From assembly GCF_014397025.1 (NCBI RefSeq), contig NZ_JACJUO010000003.1:62001-126000 (forward strand): 64,000 nt of DNA. Direction: 5' to 3'. The stretch is from Ochrobactrum sp. Marseille-Q0166 (GTDB taxonomy: Bacteria; Pseudomonadota; Alphaproteobacteria; Rhizobiales; Rhizobiaceae). The position numbers were made by a program, and so were the translations under genes. The notes under the pieces were generated by a model. That model worked only from the letters and a program-made list of their open reading frames with translations. It made no database searches and was not told where the DNA came from. Below, in pieces: positions 27,503 to 36,467 of this stretch (the first letter of the stretch is position 1; each line of letters opens with the position of its first letter).

Positions 27503-28187
27503 ACACGGGTATACAGCCACGCTCCGCCTGTTATGCGATCAGTTCTCGTTGCACCTGCATCGGCGCAGCTTGTTGATTGGTGTGATCCTCAATTCGCTTG
27601 ATGCCTTGCTTGGTCAGGGCGATGATATGGTACGGATGATTGTTGTCGAATGGCGATTGCAGCGCGTACTTCTCGCCATTCTGTCAGGTGCAGCTCTTGG
27701 TATGAGTGGTGCTATCTTCCAGTCGCTGACCCGCAATCCGCTTGGCAGCCCCGACATTATCGGCTTTGCAGCAGGATCCTATACAGGCGTAATGATCATC
27801 ATGGTGCTTTTGTCAGGCGGCTATTACGAGATTGCCCCTGGCGCGCTGACAGGTGGCATCCTCACAGCTTTGGCAGTTTATGCACTTGCCTGGCGCAATG
27901 GCATGCAGGGTTTCAGGCTGATTATCGTGGGTATTGGCATTTCGGCGATGTTATCCACATTCGATGGCTGGATAATCAAGGCGGATCTCAATGTTGCGCT
28001 GACCGCCACCCTAACGGCTGCTGCTGGCCCCATCGCATTCATTGCCCTCACAGGCAGCGCCCTGCTCGCTGCAGCAGATTACGCAGCCCAGAACGCATTT
28101 GCAACACAGCTTCCCGTCGGCGTTATGACTGTCAGCATCGGTGGTATCTACTTCATATCACTGCTCGCAAAAGAGGTAAGAAGTTAA
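27492..28187 (+). pseudogene. FepG-like iron-siderophore permease with internal deletion
   Basis: The frame is open (231 codons) but too short: FecCD permeases have about 330-350 residues. The N-terminal two thirds are normal: WRLQRVLLAILSGAALGMSG, IFQSLTRNPLGSPDIIGF, LAWRNGMQGFRLIIVGIG. After IIKADLNVALTAT the sequence passes to GPIAFIALTGSALLAAADYA and ends QLPVGVMTVSIGGIYFISLL, the correct C-terminus. The span between, with the segment containing APQIARRL in family members and two or more helices, has been lost by an in-frame deletion. A functional ten-helix permease cannot form. No ATPase or receptor gene for it remains nearby. Confidence 0.75.
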
Positions 28188-28270
28188 GGGGGGCTACGAA
28201 AAAACTCAAAGGAGTTTAACCTTTGAGGCACAAGCGTCGCGTTCTTGGCGGCAATCTGTAATGTGGCTAT

Positions 28271-29449
28271 TCACCCTGATTGCGCCAGATCGATTTCGGA
28301 TTTGATTGCATTCGTGAAATAACGACCCAGCCAGGCACGAGGCATTTTGCGCATAATGAAATTACGCATGTGAAATGCAAACGCACTTTGCGGAATGAAG
28401 ACCGCAGCCATTTTGCGACTGCGTGCCTGTAGCCGCCCGATGATCGGCCGCAGTTTCTGTTCATGCAGAGCCAATGCCTTGTCGATGTTGGTTTCTGCCA
28501 ACAATGCCTTTCCGAGCATTTCCGTAGAAGCCAGCGCCATTCCCGCACCTTGACCAGAAACCAGTGTCAGACAATGAGCGCTGTCGCCTAACAAAAGCAC
28601 GCGGCCCTCAGACCATTTCGGAAGATCAATCATGGTGAGGCTGTCGATGAGAAAGTTTGATCCTTCCCGCTTTCCTTGATCAAGTAAGTGCCGCACTTCC
28701 GGATGGCTTTCACTACTGACATTTTTTAGAAGGCTATAGCGGTCTTCGCTTTGTTCCAGTCCCCCCCGATCGTCACGCCAGACATGCATTGCCGCTAGCC
28801 GTCCATCATGTAGAGAATAGTATTCTGCAAGATGGCCGGGTTCTGCATAGGATAGAAAATCCGTTTCAAAACTACGTGGGGCATCGACATCATAAACTGC
28901 AAAATAATAACCAAGCGGTTGCAGACAGCCATTCTTGGTACTGTCGGAGCCAAACAGCTTCTGCCGTATCGAAGACCGAAAGCCGTCCGCGCCAATCAGC
29001 AGATCAGCTTGAATAGTCTCACCGCTGGCAAGTCTTGCTTCAACATGATCACCTTTGTCTGTGAAGCCTTCGACCTGGTCGCGAAAACGAATTGATGCCG
29101 TGTCAGGAAGTGCATCTGCGAGAGCGCGAACAAGATCGTTACGACGCAGCGCGAGATAGGGAAGATCACGTATGAAATCGCGATATCGAAGTCGCAATAG
29201 CTCTTTGCCCTTGCTGTCCTTATAGACGTTTTCATTGATCGTGTAGGAAGCGGAGCGAAGCGTTTCCTGCAATCCCATACGATCAGCTGTCTCATAGCCA
29301 AGTCCCGATAGGCCCAGCATGTAGCCATTCTCACGCAGGCTTTCGGCACGTTCGATAATGACGGATTGCCATCCAGCTTTATCCAGCCACCAGGCAGCAG
29401 CAAGGCCCGCTACTCCAGCTCCATTTATCACAGCGAGTGGCTTGGTCAT
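28271..29449 (-). CDS. FAD-dependent monooxygenase (PHBH-like)
   Basis: A 392-residue single-component flavin monooxygenase. Visible FAD/NAD motifs: INGAGVAGLAAAWWLDKAG at residues ~8-26 (dinucleotide fold), LLIGADGFRSSIRQKL near 150 (DG motif) and VLLLGDSAHCLTLVSGQGAG near 280 (GD motif). It is the last gene of a minus-strand operon after a TonB receptor and an MFS importer, and its start overlaps the MFS stop by four bases. In such a setting it may hydroxylate or break down the imported siderophore or its iron-free ligand inside the cell; the sequence alone does not show which. Confidence 0.87.
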   Translation of the reverse strand: MTKPLAVINGAGVAGLAAAWWLDKAGWQSVIIERAESLRENGYMLGLSGLGYETADRMGLQETLRSASYTINENVYKDSKGKELLRLRYRDFIRDLPYLALRRNDLVRALADALPDTASIRFRDQVEGFTDKGDHVEARLASGETIQADLLIGADGFRSSIRQKLFGSDSTKNGCLQPLGYYFAVYDVDAPRSFETDFLSYAEPGHLAEYYSLHDGRLAAMHVWRDDRGGLEQSEDRYSLLKNVSSESHPEVRHLLDQGKREGSNFLIDSLTMIDLPKWSEGRVLLLGDSAHCLTLVSGQGAGMALASTEMLGKALLAETNIDKALALHEQKLRPIIGRLQARSRKMAAVFIPQSAFAFHMRNFIMRKMPRAWLGRYFTNAIKSEIDLAQSG

Positions 29450-30666
29450 GAGCAGGTTCCCTTTATAAGACGGCGTTCCAGAAGAATAAGAAGTGGTGGT
29501 GTAATAGTTGCCAGTGCAGCCGACATGATAAAGCTTGCTGCGTAGCCTGCCTGATGAGCGAGAATGCCACCGGCTGTTCCGAACAATGCGGCCGCAACGG
29601 CGCTTGCGCTTTGAAACAGCGTGAAGTCCACGCCAGGTTGCGATGGAGACACAAGGCCCATCAGTCGCGAGTAAATGGCAACGAAGCCTGCAGCCATCAC
29701 CGCACTTTCAAGGATGAATATGCTCACAAGAACGGAGATATCCCGCACTCCAAGCACAACGATTAGCATGACAATAGAAAGTGCGATCACATGTGCAGCG
29801 GCGATGTAAATAACGGCTTTGACCGATCCTGTCTTATGCACGATCAGGCCACCAAGTGCCGCGCCGCAAATGCCGGCTGCGACGCCACCCACACCGTTCA
29901 GGATTCCCAATAATGAAAGCGGAACGCCAGCATCAACGAGAAACGGGCCTGTCAGAGACTGGGTAAGGCGCCCTCCCATTTCAAACACAACCGCGATTAC
30001 AAGGCCGGTTCGAATATCGAAGCGCTGGAATGCATGCAGCAGGCTAGGGCTTTTTGCGATTTCGACCGGCGCAACATGAGCCTCTCGCGTCAAAAGCATC
30101 GGCACGCTCATAAGGAGGACCAGACAGGCGAGCAGAATACAGGCAGCGAACCACCCATATATAGCCAAAGTTGTTAAAAAAAGACCACCGCCAAAAATGA
30201 GACCGAAATATCCACCGCCAACCTGCGCAACATTACCTGCTCCGCGCTCGTTTTGCGCCAGTTGCTCGAAGATAAAAGCATCGCAGGCAATATCAATGGT
30301 TGCCGAAGTGACTGCCATCAGCAGTAGAAAGACAATGACCATTGCAAAGTTTACGGCGCTCGTAAAGCCGAGAGCAATGAGCAGGCTTGCAGTTATCACT
30401 TCGCCGATGAGTATGATCCTTCGCGATCGGCGTTTGCCATTGGGTAGAATACGCAGGCGTTCGAGCGGTGGAGCCCATAGAAACTTGAACGCCCATACCA
30501 GCATGACCAGCGAAATCAGCCCGATCTTGTCAAGAGCGACATTGTGGGCGCGCAAGACCGCCGGAATCCCCATGAACGTGAGACCTCCTACGAGGCTTTG
30601 CGCAGTATAGATACCGCCGGCGGCAATCAAAATACGCGGCAGGCTGGAAACCCTGGCATCTTGCAT
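29446..30666 (-). CDS. MFS transporter, RhtX/FptX-like siderophore importer
   Basis: A 406-residue, twelve-helix inner-membrane protein. The N-terminus GGIYTAQSLVGGLTFMGIPA followed by VLRAHNVALDKIGLISLVML and FKFLWAPPLERLR is the pattern of the RhtX/FptX and AmpG group, where a single permease moves ferric siderophores or muropeptides into the cytoplasm. RhtX/FptX proteins work with one TonB receptor and need no ABC permease. Here the receptor gene directly precedes it (stop at 30671, start at 30666) and a FAD monooxygenase gene follows with overlap. This supports iron-siderophore uptake rather than drug efflux. Confidence 0.82.
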   Translation of the reverse strand: MQDARVSSLPRILIAAGGIYTAQSLVGGLTFMGIPAVLRAHNVALDKIGLISLVMLVWAFKFLWAPPLERLRILPNGKRRSRRIILIGEVITASLLIALGFTSAVNFAMVIVFLLLMAVTSATIDIACDAFIFEQLAQNERGAGNVAQVGGGYFGLIFGGGLFLTTLAIYGWFAACILLACLVLLMSVPMLLTREAHVAPVEIAKSPSLLHAFQRFDIRTGLVIAVVFEMGGRLTQSLTGPFLVDAGVPLSLLGILNGVGGVAAGICGAALGGLIVHKTGSVKAVIYIAAAHVIALSIVMLIVVLGVRDISVLVSIFILESAVMAAGFVAIYSRLMGLVSPSQPGVDFTLFQSASAVAAALFGTAGGILAHQAGYAASFIMSAALATITPPLLILLERRLIKGTCS

Positions 30667-30670
30667 GAGC

Positions 30671-32716
30671 TTAGAAATCCTTGCGCAAGGTCAGGCCAAA
30701 GGTACGGCCTTTGCCCAATGTTCCCAGCTCATATGGACCGTTTACAAAACCCGATGTTTTATAGCTCTTGTTGGCGATATTCTGCACATAAAGCTGTGCC
30801 TTGAATCCTGACGCATTGGCGAAATCCAGACTTGTATCAACAGTGGCAAATCCATCCTGACCAGTGCTATTTGATTCATCGAAATAGACTTTCGAGGTAT
30901 AATTGACCCCGCCATTTACCGTGAGGGTGCCATTGAGGATGTCTTCACTCAGCAAGTAGGCAATATTCGCATGAGCGGTGACGTCGGGTGCATAAGGCAC
31001 ATGATTTCCGTCATAGTTTACGCCGGTGTAGGGGTCGGTAAAGTCGGTGAACTCGGACCGCCCGAAAGCTGCATTGCCGGTCAGTGTCAGACGATTTGTT
31101 GCCCGCCATGTTCCCTCCAGCTCTATGCCCGAACTGGTTGCCTCACCTGCATTGCGGATAAACTGCTGGCCAATCATGCCAACATAGATCTGCTTATCGG
31201 TTGAGCGGATATAATAGATCGAAGCCGATACATCGACAGCACCACCTAAAAGCGTGGACTTTACACCGGTCTCGAAATTCCATGCGGATTCAGCTTGATA
31301 AGGCGCTGCATCGACTATCGAAGAGATGCTGTGATTGAAGCCGCCGGGCTTATAACCACGTGAGATCACACCAAACAAGCGGATATCCGGTACGATCTCA
31401 TAACCAATGGCGACCTTTGGCTGAAGGCTCGTGAAATGCGCTTTATTCTCGAAATCGAAGCCATAGCCGGTCGTATATTTGTCTTCGCGATAGGCATCAA
31501 TATTCGAGCGATCATATGTGGCGCGCAGACCACCTGTCAGATCGAACTTGTCTGTCACATGCAATGTGACTTCGCCGAATGCCGCAAGGCTGTCGTTGAT
31601 GACATTGTTGCTTGAGTCGCCATAATAGCCAAAATAGCCGTTTTTGGTGCCGGTGAAATCGTCGTGGCTGTACCAAAGACCCGCCACACCGCTGTACATA
31701 TCGCTTTCATAGGCCAATCTTACTTCCTGCGTGAACAGCTTGTCGTTCTGTGGCCAGAAATATCGTGAGCCCGCGCCGGACGAGAAATTACGCATGACGT
31801 CGCTTTCCTGATAGGCGGATATGCTGGAAAGCGTGAAGTCACCGAAGCGGTAATTGAACTGACCGGATATATTTGTGACCTTGCGCTTGAGAAGAGGAAG
31901 TTCACCATAAAGACCGCTATCATAAATGCGATCATCTACATCCTGCTGGAAAGCATAGCCCTCTTCGTGCGAGCGCAGCCATTCTCGCGAATAGGTAATC
32001 GATGCATCGAAATCACCGCCGGTAGGCGCATAACGCAATGTCGCTCGGCCAAATCCATTATCGGATGTATTGATGTTATCATCGCCGGTAGTACGATCAT
32101 CAATGTCGCCGAAGAAATGCGCAAATGTTCCGGCATAATCGAGATATAGCGTGTCGGTCGTTATGACAGTCGTTCCGCCAATCTGAATTGACGGCTCATG
32201 TGTAGAAATGGTCGATTGAACGAAGAAGCGGTTCTGGTTGCTCTTCTTGGTGATGATATTGATCACGCCGCCGTAAGCATTGGCACCATAGAGTGTCCCC
32301 TGTGGTCCGCGCAACAGTTCGACGCGATCAATATCAACAAGCATCTGTGAAAATGTTGAAGGCGTCTGCGGTGCGCCATCGACATAAATCTGCACGGTCG
32401 GATTGAAATAATCCGGTGATGACAGGCCGCGGATGGTGAAATTGGAGTATATGCGATTGCCCCGATTTGCGATGCTGAGCCCCGGAAACACTTTCTGGAG
32501 ATCATCTACCGTCCGCACGCCGCGTTCTTCGAGTTGTTCTCCCGTCACGACTGAAACTGAACCGTCGATCGTATTCAAAGCCTGCTCGCGTTTGGATGCC
32601 GTGACGGTGATCGTATCGAGAACAATCCCGCTACTTTCCTGTGCGAAAGCTACATTGCCCATAATGCCCGGAAGGCATACCGAACATGCCAAAATAATCT
32701 TTCTCACGTCATGCAT
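30671..32716 (-). CDS. TonB-dependent siderophore receptor
   Basis: A 681-residue outer-membrane receptor. The signal peptide covers about residues 1-25 (IILACSVCLPGIMGNVAFAQ). A TonB box-like DTITVTA follows near residue 34. The plug domain runs to about residue 165: EQLEERGVRTVDDLQKVFPG, FTIRGLSS, VELLRGPQGTLYGANAYGG and VINIITKKS. The rest is a 22-strand barrel, ending with the C-terminal Phe in GLTLRKDF needed for assembly. The MFS importer gene follows immediately, and an AraC regulator is divergent at 32842. Ligand class (ferric siderophore) is inferred from family and partners. Confidence 0.92.
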   Translation of the reverse strand: MHDVRKIILACSVCLPGIMGNVAFAQESSGIVLDTITVTASKREQALNTIDGSVSVVTGEQLEERGVRTVDDLQKVFPGLSIANRGNRIYSNFTIRGLSSPDYFNPTVQIYVDGAPQTPSTFSQMLVDIDRVELLRGPQGTLYGANAYGGVINIITKKSNQNRFFVQSTISTHEPSIQIGGTTVITTDTLYLDYAGTFAHFFGDIDDRTTGDDNINTSDNGFGRATLRYAPTGGDFDASITYSREWLRSHEEGYAFQQDVDDRIYDSGLYGELPLLKRKVTNISGQFNYRFGDFTLSSISAYQESDVMRNFSSGAGSRYFWPQNDKLFTQEVRLAYESDMYSGVAGLWYSHDDFTGTKNGYFGYYGDSSNNVINDSLAAFGEVTLHVTDKFDLTGGLRATYDRSNIDAYREDKYTTGYGFDFENKAHFTSLQPKVAIGYEIVPDIRLFGVISRGYKPGGFNHSISSIVDAAPYQAESAWNFETGVKSTLLGGAVDVSASIYYIRSTDKQIYVGMIGQQFIRNAGEATSSGIELEGTWRATNRLTLTGNAAFGRSEFTDFTDPYTGVNYDGNHVPYAPDVTAHANIAYLLSEDILNGTLTVNGGVNYTSKVYFDESNSTGQDGFATVDTSLDFANASGFKAQLYVQNIANKSYKTSGFVNGPYELGTLGKGRTFGLTLRKDF

Positions 32717-32841
32717 ATTGATCCACCAGAACTGCCAAGTTAAACTTGAGGCCTATATTCCAGTTTGTGGATATTCGAGCTAACGTTTTTTGAACGCTGA
32801 TTGACGGAAACGGGACTAATTTTCGGAAAGCCGAGCAACAG

Positions 32842-33819
32842 ATGACATTTTCAGATCCTTCAACACTTCCGGTTTTTCCGTCTCATCATGAACAAGCGGA
32901 AGACCACTGGCGCGAAGCCGTTGATGGCAAGATAGATCAGCTGGGCTGGCGTGCCTTCACTAAGGTCGAACAACCGGACAGCGATATAACTATTTTCTTG
33001 ATCGACGTTACACCTTCTGAAGATACTGTTTTCCATCCAGAAGGTCCTGCGACCTTCTCTCTCTCTATATTTGTGGATGGCGGTGGAACATTATCGGTTG
33101 ATGGTGCTGCGCCATTTGTGTTGAAGCCCGGCGCCGCGGTACTTTTTGCTTGCAACAGGATGACACGCGGCGAAAACTTCGTGCAGGCTAACCAACGATT
33201 GCGGGTCGTTGATATTCGCTTTGAGCCGACTTTGCTGGAAAAACTTGGTGGTGTTTCACTTAGGAGGCTGGGCGGCTCAGTCATGACCGAACACAGCTTG
33301 CCGGAGCAAGATGTATTTTTGATAGGGTTCAAAGCACCGCCCGAATTGCTCGCGGTTGCAGGCAGCCTTTTCCAGTGTAGGTATGAGCCTGGGCTTGCGC
33401 GCCAGCTACATCTCTACAGCAAATCGATTGAAGCGCTGAGCATCGGTCTTGATGCGGTCTCCCGGAGCCCTACAGGCAAGCCCGTTAAGCCACTTACGCC
33501 GGAAGAAATGCAGAAACTGCACCGGGCAGTCGACATTATCGAGAAGCAATATAGCACCGACTGGACCATTCCGCGTCTTGCGCGCGAAGTTGGATTGAAT
33601 GAGCGCCGCTTCAAGGAAGCTTTTCGTCTGGAAATTGGCAAGTCAGTCCATGCTTGTCTTCGTACAACGCGACTGGATGCAGCCGCAACTCTACTGGAAG
33701 CAGGTGTTAGCGTCACGGAGGCTGCATATGCGGTTGGATTCGACAATCTCAGTCATTTCAGCAAGGTTTTCCGTGAAGAGAAAGGTGTGCTTCCGAGCCG
33801 CTACCTGCCTTTAAGCTGA
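32842..33819 (+). CDS. AraC family transcriptional regulator
   Basis: A 325-residue activator, divergent from the receptor operon with 125 bp between start codons. The C-terminal ~100 residues contain the double helix-turn-helix: WTIPRLAREVGLNERRFKEA and SVTEAAYAVGFDNLSHFSKV, then FREEKGVLPSRYL. The N-terminal ~200 residues form a cupin-like sensing domain (GPATFSLSIFVDGGGTLSVD). The layout resembles PchR/PdtC-type regulators that activate a neighbouring siderophore receptor when the ferric siderophore is present. Control of the 30671 operon is likely. Confidence 0.88.
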   Translation: MTFSDPSTLPVFPSHHEQAEDHWREAVDGKIDQLGWRAFTKVEQPDSDITIFLIDVTPSEDTVFHPEGPATFSLSIFVDGGGTLSVDGAAPFVLKPGAAVLFACNRMTRGENFVQANQRLRVVDIRFEPTLLEKLGGVSLRRLGGSVMTEHSLPEQDVFLIGFKAPPELLAVAGSLFQCRYEPGLARQLHLYSKSIEALSIGLDAVSRSPTGKPVKPLTPEEMQKLHRAVDIIEKQYSTDWTIPRLAREVGLNERRFKEAFRLEIGKSVHACLRTTRLDAAATLLEAGVSVTEAAYAVGFDNLSHFSKVFREEKGVLPSRYLPLS

Positions 33820-33831
33820 AGTTATGTTCCT

Positions 33832-34257
33832 GGCTTTGTCGCGAAATTCTCATTTCTCAATGGATGGACTTGGATCAACTGCATAATTGAGTATTTCGAA
33901 GGGACAAGTCGATTGACTTCAAAGGAGTTCATTTTCTTAAAAGTATGATCCTTTATACTGTTTTCTTTTACGTCCGTTATCCGGTTTTCTATCACGACGT
34001 TCAGGAAGTGATGGTTCAGCGTGGGTTGATGCTGGAGATAAAAGCGGAGCGAACATAACTGGCGGCCAAGCTGTAAACAATGTTCTAAAGATCACCGGTC
34101 ATCAAGCATATGACCAAGCCAATGATGAGCTTCAAATCATTTCAAAGCGCATCTTTAACAATCGCTGGCATCGAATTGGCTCATATGATTCGCAACAAGC
34201 AGTTTGCAGATGACAACGTTCGCATTCAAAGTCTTTGCGGAGCTCGCAGCATAACGG
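33832..34257 (+). mobile_element. IS6-family relic with internal deletion
   Basis: The left end GGCTTTGTCGCGAAATTCTC lies at 33832-33851, just after the AraC gene. A broken transposase follows: SMILYTVFFYVRYPVFYHDV, then a jump over about 300 bp of coding sequence to GANITGGQAVNNVLKITGH and KPMMSFKSFQSASLTIAGIE, ending near FAELAA with TAA at about 34255. The right terminal repeat is missing; IS3 remnants begin immediately. It is of the same subtype as the copies at 8625 and 43635. Confidence 0.75.
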
Positions 34258-34259
34258 TG

Positions 34260-35040
34260 TCTAGAAATAAGACCCTTCTTAAGCCATTGTAAAATTTGCG
34301 ATATTCATAACTGGCATATTTGCTTCCCCTGTCCGAATGCTGGAACACCCCCGGCTTTGATTGCCGGATTGCAATCGCCGTCCTCAAAGCGCAGATAGCC
34401 AGATCATTTTTCATCCTATCCCGAGCTTCCCATCCGATAATACGACGAGAATAAAGATCGACAACCATTGCCAGATATAGCCAGCCTTCTGCGGTCCATA
34501 TGTTACTGATATCGACACCCCGTTTCTGATCTGCTCTGTCACAAGTGAAGTCCTGATCCACAAGATTGGTCGCGACAGGAAGAACTGGTTACGGATATGC
34601 GCCAGCACGATCATGTCCTCGAACTGGCGATGACCGGGAGCCCGCCGCTTCCAGGCATGATAACCGCTGAGGCTGACGCCCGCAAAGATGCACAAACGCG
34701 ACAGAGACATGTGGGCCTTCTCCGTATCAATGAAGGTGAATCTCATCGATTTGTCCCCCGTGCGAAGAAGGCCGTCGCTTTTCTAGCAGGTCACGTTCCT
34801 GTCGCAGAAGTTCATTCTCCTTGTGCAGCCGGGCAAGCTCCTGGATCATACCTCATGCGGACCAGAAAGCAGATCTTTCTCAGCAAAATCGCGCCGCCAA
34901 CGGTCAAGCGTTGACTTACCAATCCCAAGGTCCGCCACAACCAACGATACCCCCGCGACCACTCGTCGTCAGAATGCGGACCGCCTTCCGTTTGAACTCG
35001 CTGTAAATTCGCGCTGCTTCAATTCTAAGTCTCCTGTCTG
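34260..35040 (-). mobile_element. IS3-family element remnant (OrfA and OrfB pieces)
   Basis: On the minus strand the OrfA helix-turn-helix is visible in pieces near 34900-35010 (SEFKRKAVRILTTSGRG, then after a frameshift VVADLGIGKSTLDRWRRDFA). OrfB follows: FTFIDTEKAHMSLSRLCIFA and LSGYHAWKRR near 34740-34660, later GWLYLAMVVDLYSRRIIGWE and VFQHSDRGSKYASYEY near 34480-34310, holding one catalytic Asp. The C-terminal glutamate region is missing and at least three frameshifts occur. The truncated end meets the IS6 relic at 34257. Confidence 0.75.
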
Positions 35041-35433
35041 TTATCTCTAACAGAAGCTCTCCCCTTTCAAAGGGGAAGTCCAATGACAATAAGGGCTCCT
35101 CAGGAACAGGATCGGCTGGATCTCATTTCGTACCTGAGGTCACTCCAGTAAGAATGTGCTTTGTGGCATAGGGAAGCTAGTAATCGTCAGCACGTGGCGG
35201 TGTGCTGTGACAGGCTTGAACTCTACGGCTGGTGAGTGGCGATCGAAGATCGCGGCGTCGATTATTGCTGACCGGGCGGCGGTGCCCATATTGATTTCGT
35301 GCATGAAACATAGTCTTGGTTCGTTTCAGGTAAGTTCAAATGGGGCTGCAGGAGGGTTATAGTGAATGGCAACCAAATCCTCCGGATCGCAGATTTGCAG
35401 CAGACACGGCCTGGAGGGCGTCAAAGGTGCTGG
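35041..35433. other. Spacer with no recognised gene
   Basis: No gene is supported here. A frame from 35362 with a GTG start joins the XdhC gene downstream, but the residues before 35434 do not look like family sequence. An inverted repeat CCTCAGG/CCTGAGG at about 35098-35139 has a long spacer and may be the border of a lost mobile element. The promoter for the molybdoenzyme maturation genes should lie in this spacer; I cannot point to it with confidence. Confidence 0.4.
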
Positions 35434-35763
35434 ATGAGTGATATGATGATGAGCCTGGATCCGTTGGCGACAGCGGAAACCTGGAAGAAGAAAGGCCGCG
35501 ATGTGGCAATCGCCACCGTTATCGAGACATGGGGTTCTGCGCCGCGGCCACCCGGCAGCCATCTGGTGATCGATAGCGACGCTAATTTCGAAGGCTCTGT
35601 ATCCGGCGGTTGCGTGGAAGGTGCGGTCATCACCGAAGCGCTGGAGGTTATTGCTACCGGGAGGGCAAAGATGCTGGAGTTCGGCGTTGCCGATGAAACG
35701 GCCTGGCGCGTCGGGCTTTCCTGCGGCGGTCGCATTCGCGTCTATGTAGAGAGGCTCGACTGA
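35434..35763 (+). CDS. XdhC/CoxI-domain molybdenum cofactor insertion protein (N-terminal half type)
   Basis: A 109-residue protein equal to the N-terminal CoxI domain of XdhC. The motifs ETWGSAPRPPGSHLVI, EGSVSGGCVEGAVI and VGLSCGGRIRVY are the conserved core; the cysteines in GGC and SCGG are typical of XdhC proteins that hold and sulfurate the molybdopterin cofactor. In most bacteria this domain is fused to the Rossmann part, here encoded as the next gene, which starts on the stop codon of this one (TGATG). The start is uncertain: ATG at 35434, 35446 or nearby. It should load the cofactor into the IorAB-type enzyme encoded at 38186-40982. Confidence 0.8.
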   Translation: MSDMMMSLDPLATAETWKKKGRDVAIATVIETWGSAPRPPGSHLVIDSDANFEGSVSGGCVEGAVITEALEVIATGRAKMLEFGVADETAWRVGLSCGGRIRVYVERLD

Positions 35764-36467
35764 TGGAGCTTGCAACGCTGGAGCGGCTGAATGCCTGCCG
35801 AAAAGCGCGGGTTGCGGCCGCGCTGGTATCGAATCTTGACAGTGGCCAGTCGCGCGTCATCGCGGAAGGGGACCAGATCGAAGGTGCGCTCCGCGAGGCG
35901 ATGGCTGCGGCCTTCCGCTCCGGCCGTTCCAGCGTCTTTGATACCGATGACCGGCGCTATTTCCTGAATGTGTATCTGCCGCCGCCCGATATCGTTATCA
36001 TCGGCGCCGTCCATATCAGCCAGATCCTTGCCCAAATGGCAGCGCTCGCCGGTTTCGACGTCCGCATCATCGATCCGCGAACGGCTTTTGCCACGCCGGA
36101 GCGTTTTGCCGGAAACGACCTGACCACTGACTGGCCCGTGGACGCGCTCAAGGATAGGCCGCTCGACACTTACACGGCGCTGGTCGCGGTGACCCATGAT
36201 CCGAAAATTGACGATTTCCCGATTGCCGAGGCCCTGCGTCGCAATTGTTTCTATGTCGGAGCACTTGGAAGCCGAAAAACCCATGCGTCGCGTCTGGAAC
36301 GGCTGAGGAGCGAGGGCTTTGCCGATGAGGTGCTTGCCCGTATCAACGGACCGATCGGGTTGCCTATTGGCGCTTCCAATCCGGCTGAGATTGCTGTCTC
36401 CATCCTCGCGCAGATCATCGAGGCGCTGCGAACGCGCGATGTGGCATCGCCGAAAGGCGGCATTTGA
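35763..36467 (+). CDS. XdhC C-terminal (Rossmann) domain protein, CoxF-like
   Basis: A 234-residue protein. Residues ~1-70 may be a reduced XdhC-like lead (VAAALVSNLDSGQSRVIAEG), and residues ~80-220 form the XdhC C-terminal Rossmann domain: IVIIGAVHISQILAQMAALA, VRIIDPRTAFATPERF, ALVAVTHDPKIDD, FYVGALGSRKTHASRLERL and INGPIGLPIGASNPAEIAVS. It overlaps the preceding CoxI-domain gene and the following molybdopterin-protein gene (TGATG again), so the three maturation proteins are made together. Role: assistance in sulfuration and insertion of Mo cofactor in a xanthine-dehydrogenase-family enzyme. Confidence 0.85.
   Translation: MELATLERLNACRKARVAAALVSNLDSGQSRVIAEGDQIEGALREAMAAAFRSGRSSVFDTDDRRYFLNVYLPPPDIVIIGAVHISQILAQMAALAGFDVRIIDPRTAFATPERFAGNDLTTDWPVDALKDRPLDTYTALVAVTHDPKIDDFPIAEALRRNCFYVGALGSRKTHASRLERLRSEGFADEVLARINGPIGLPIGASNPAEIAVSILAQIIEALRTRDVASPKGGI

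Noticed and set aside
27492..28187. Intact iron permease gene
   Set aside because: Although the frame is open, about 100 residues of the FecCD fold are missing and the partner permease is only a tail, so it is recorded as a pseudogene.
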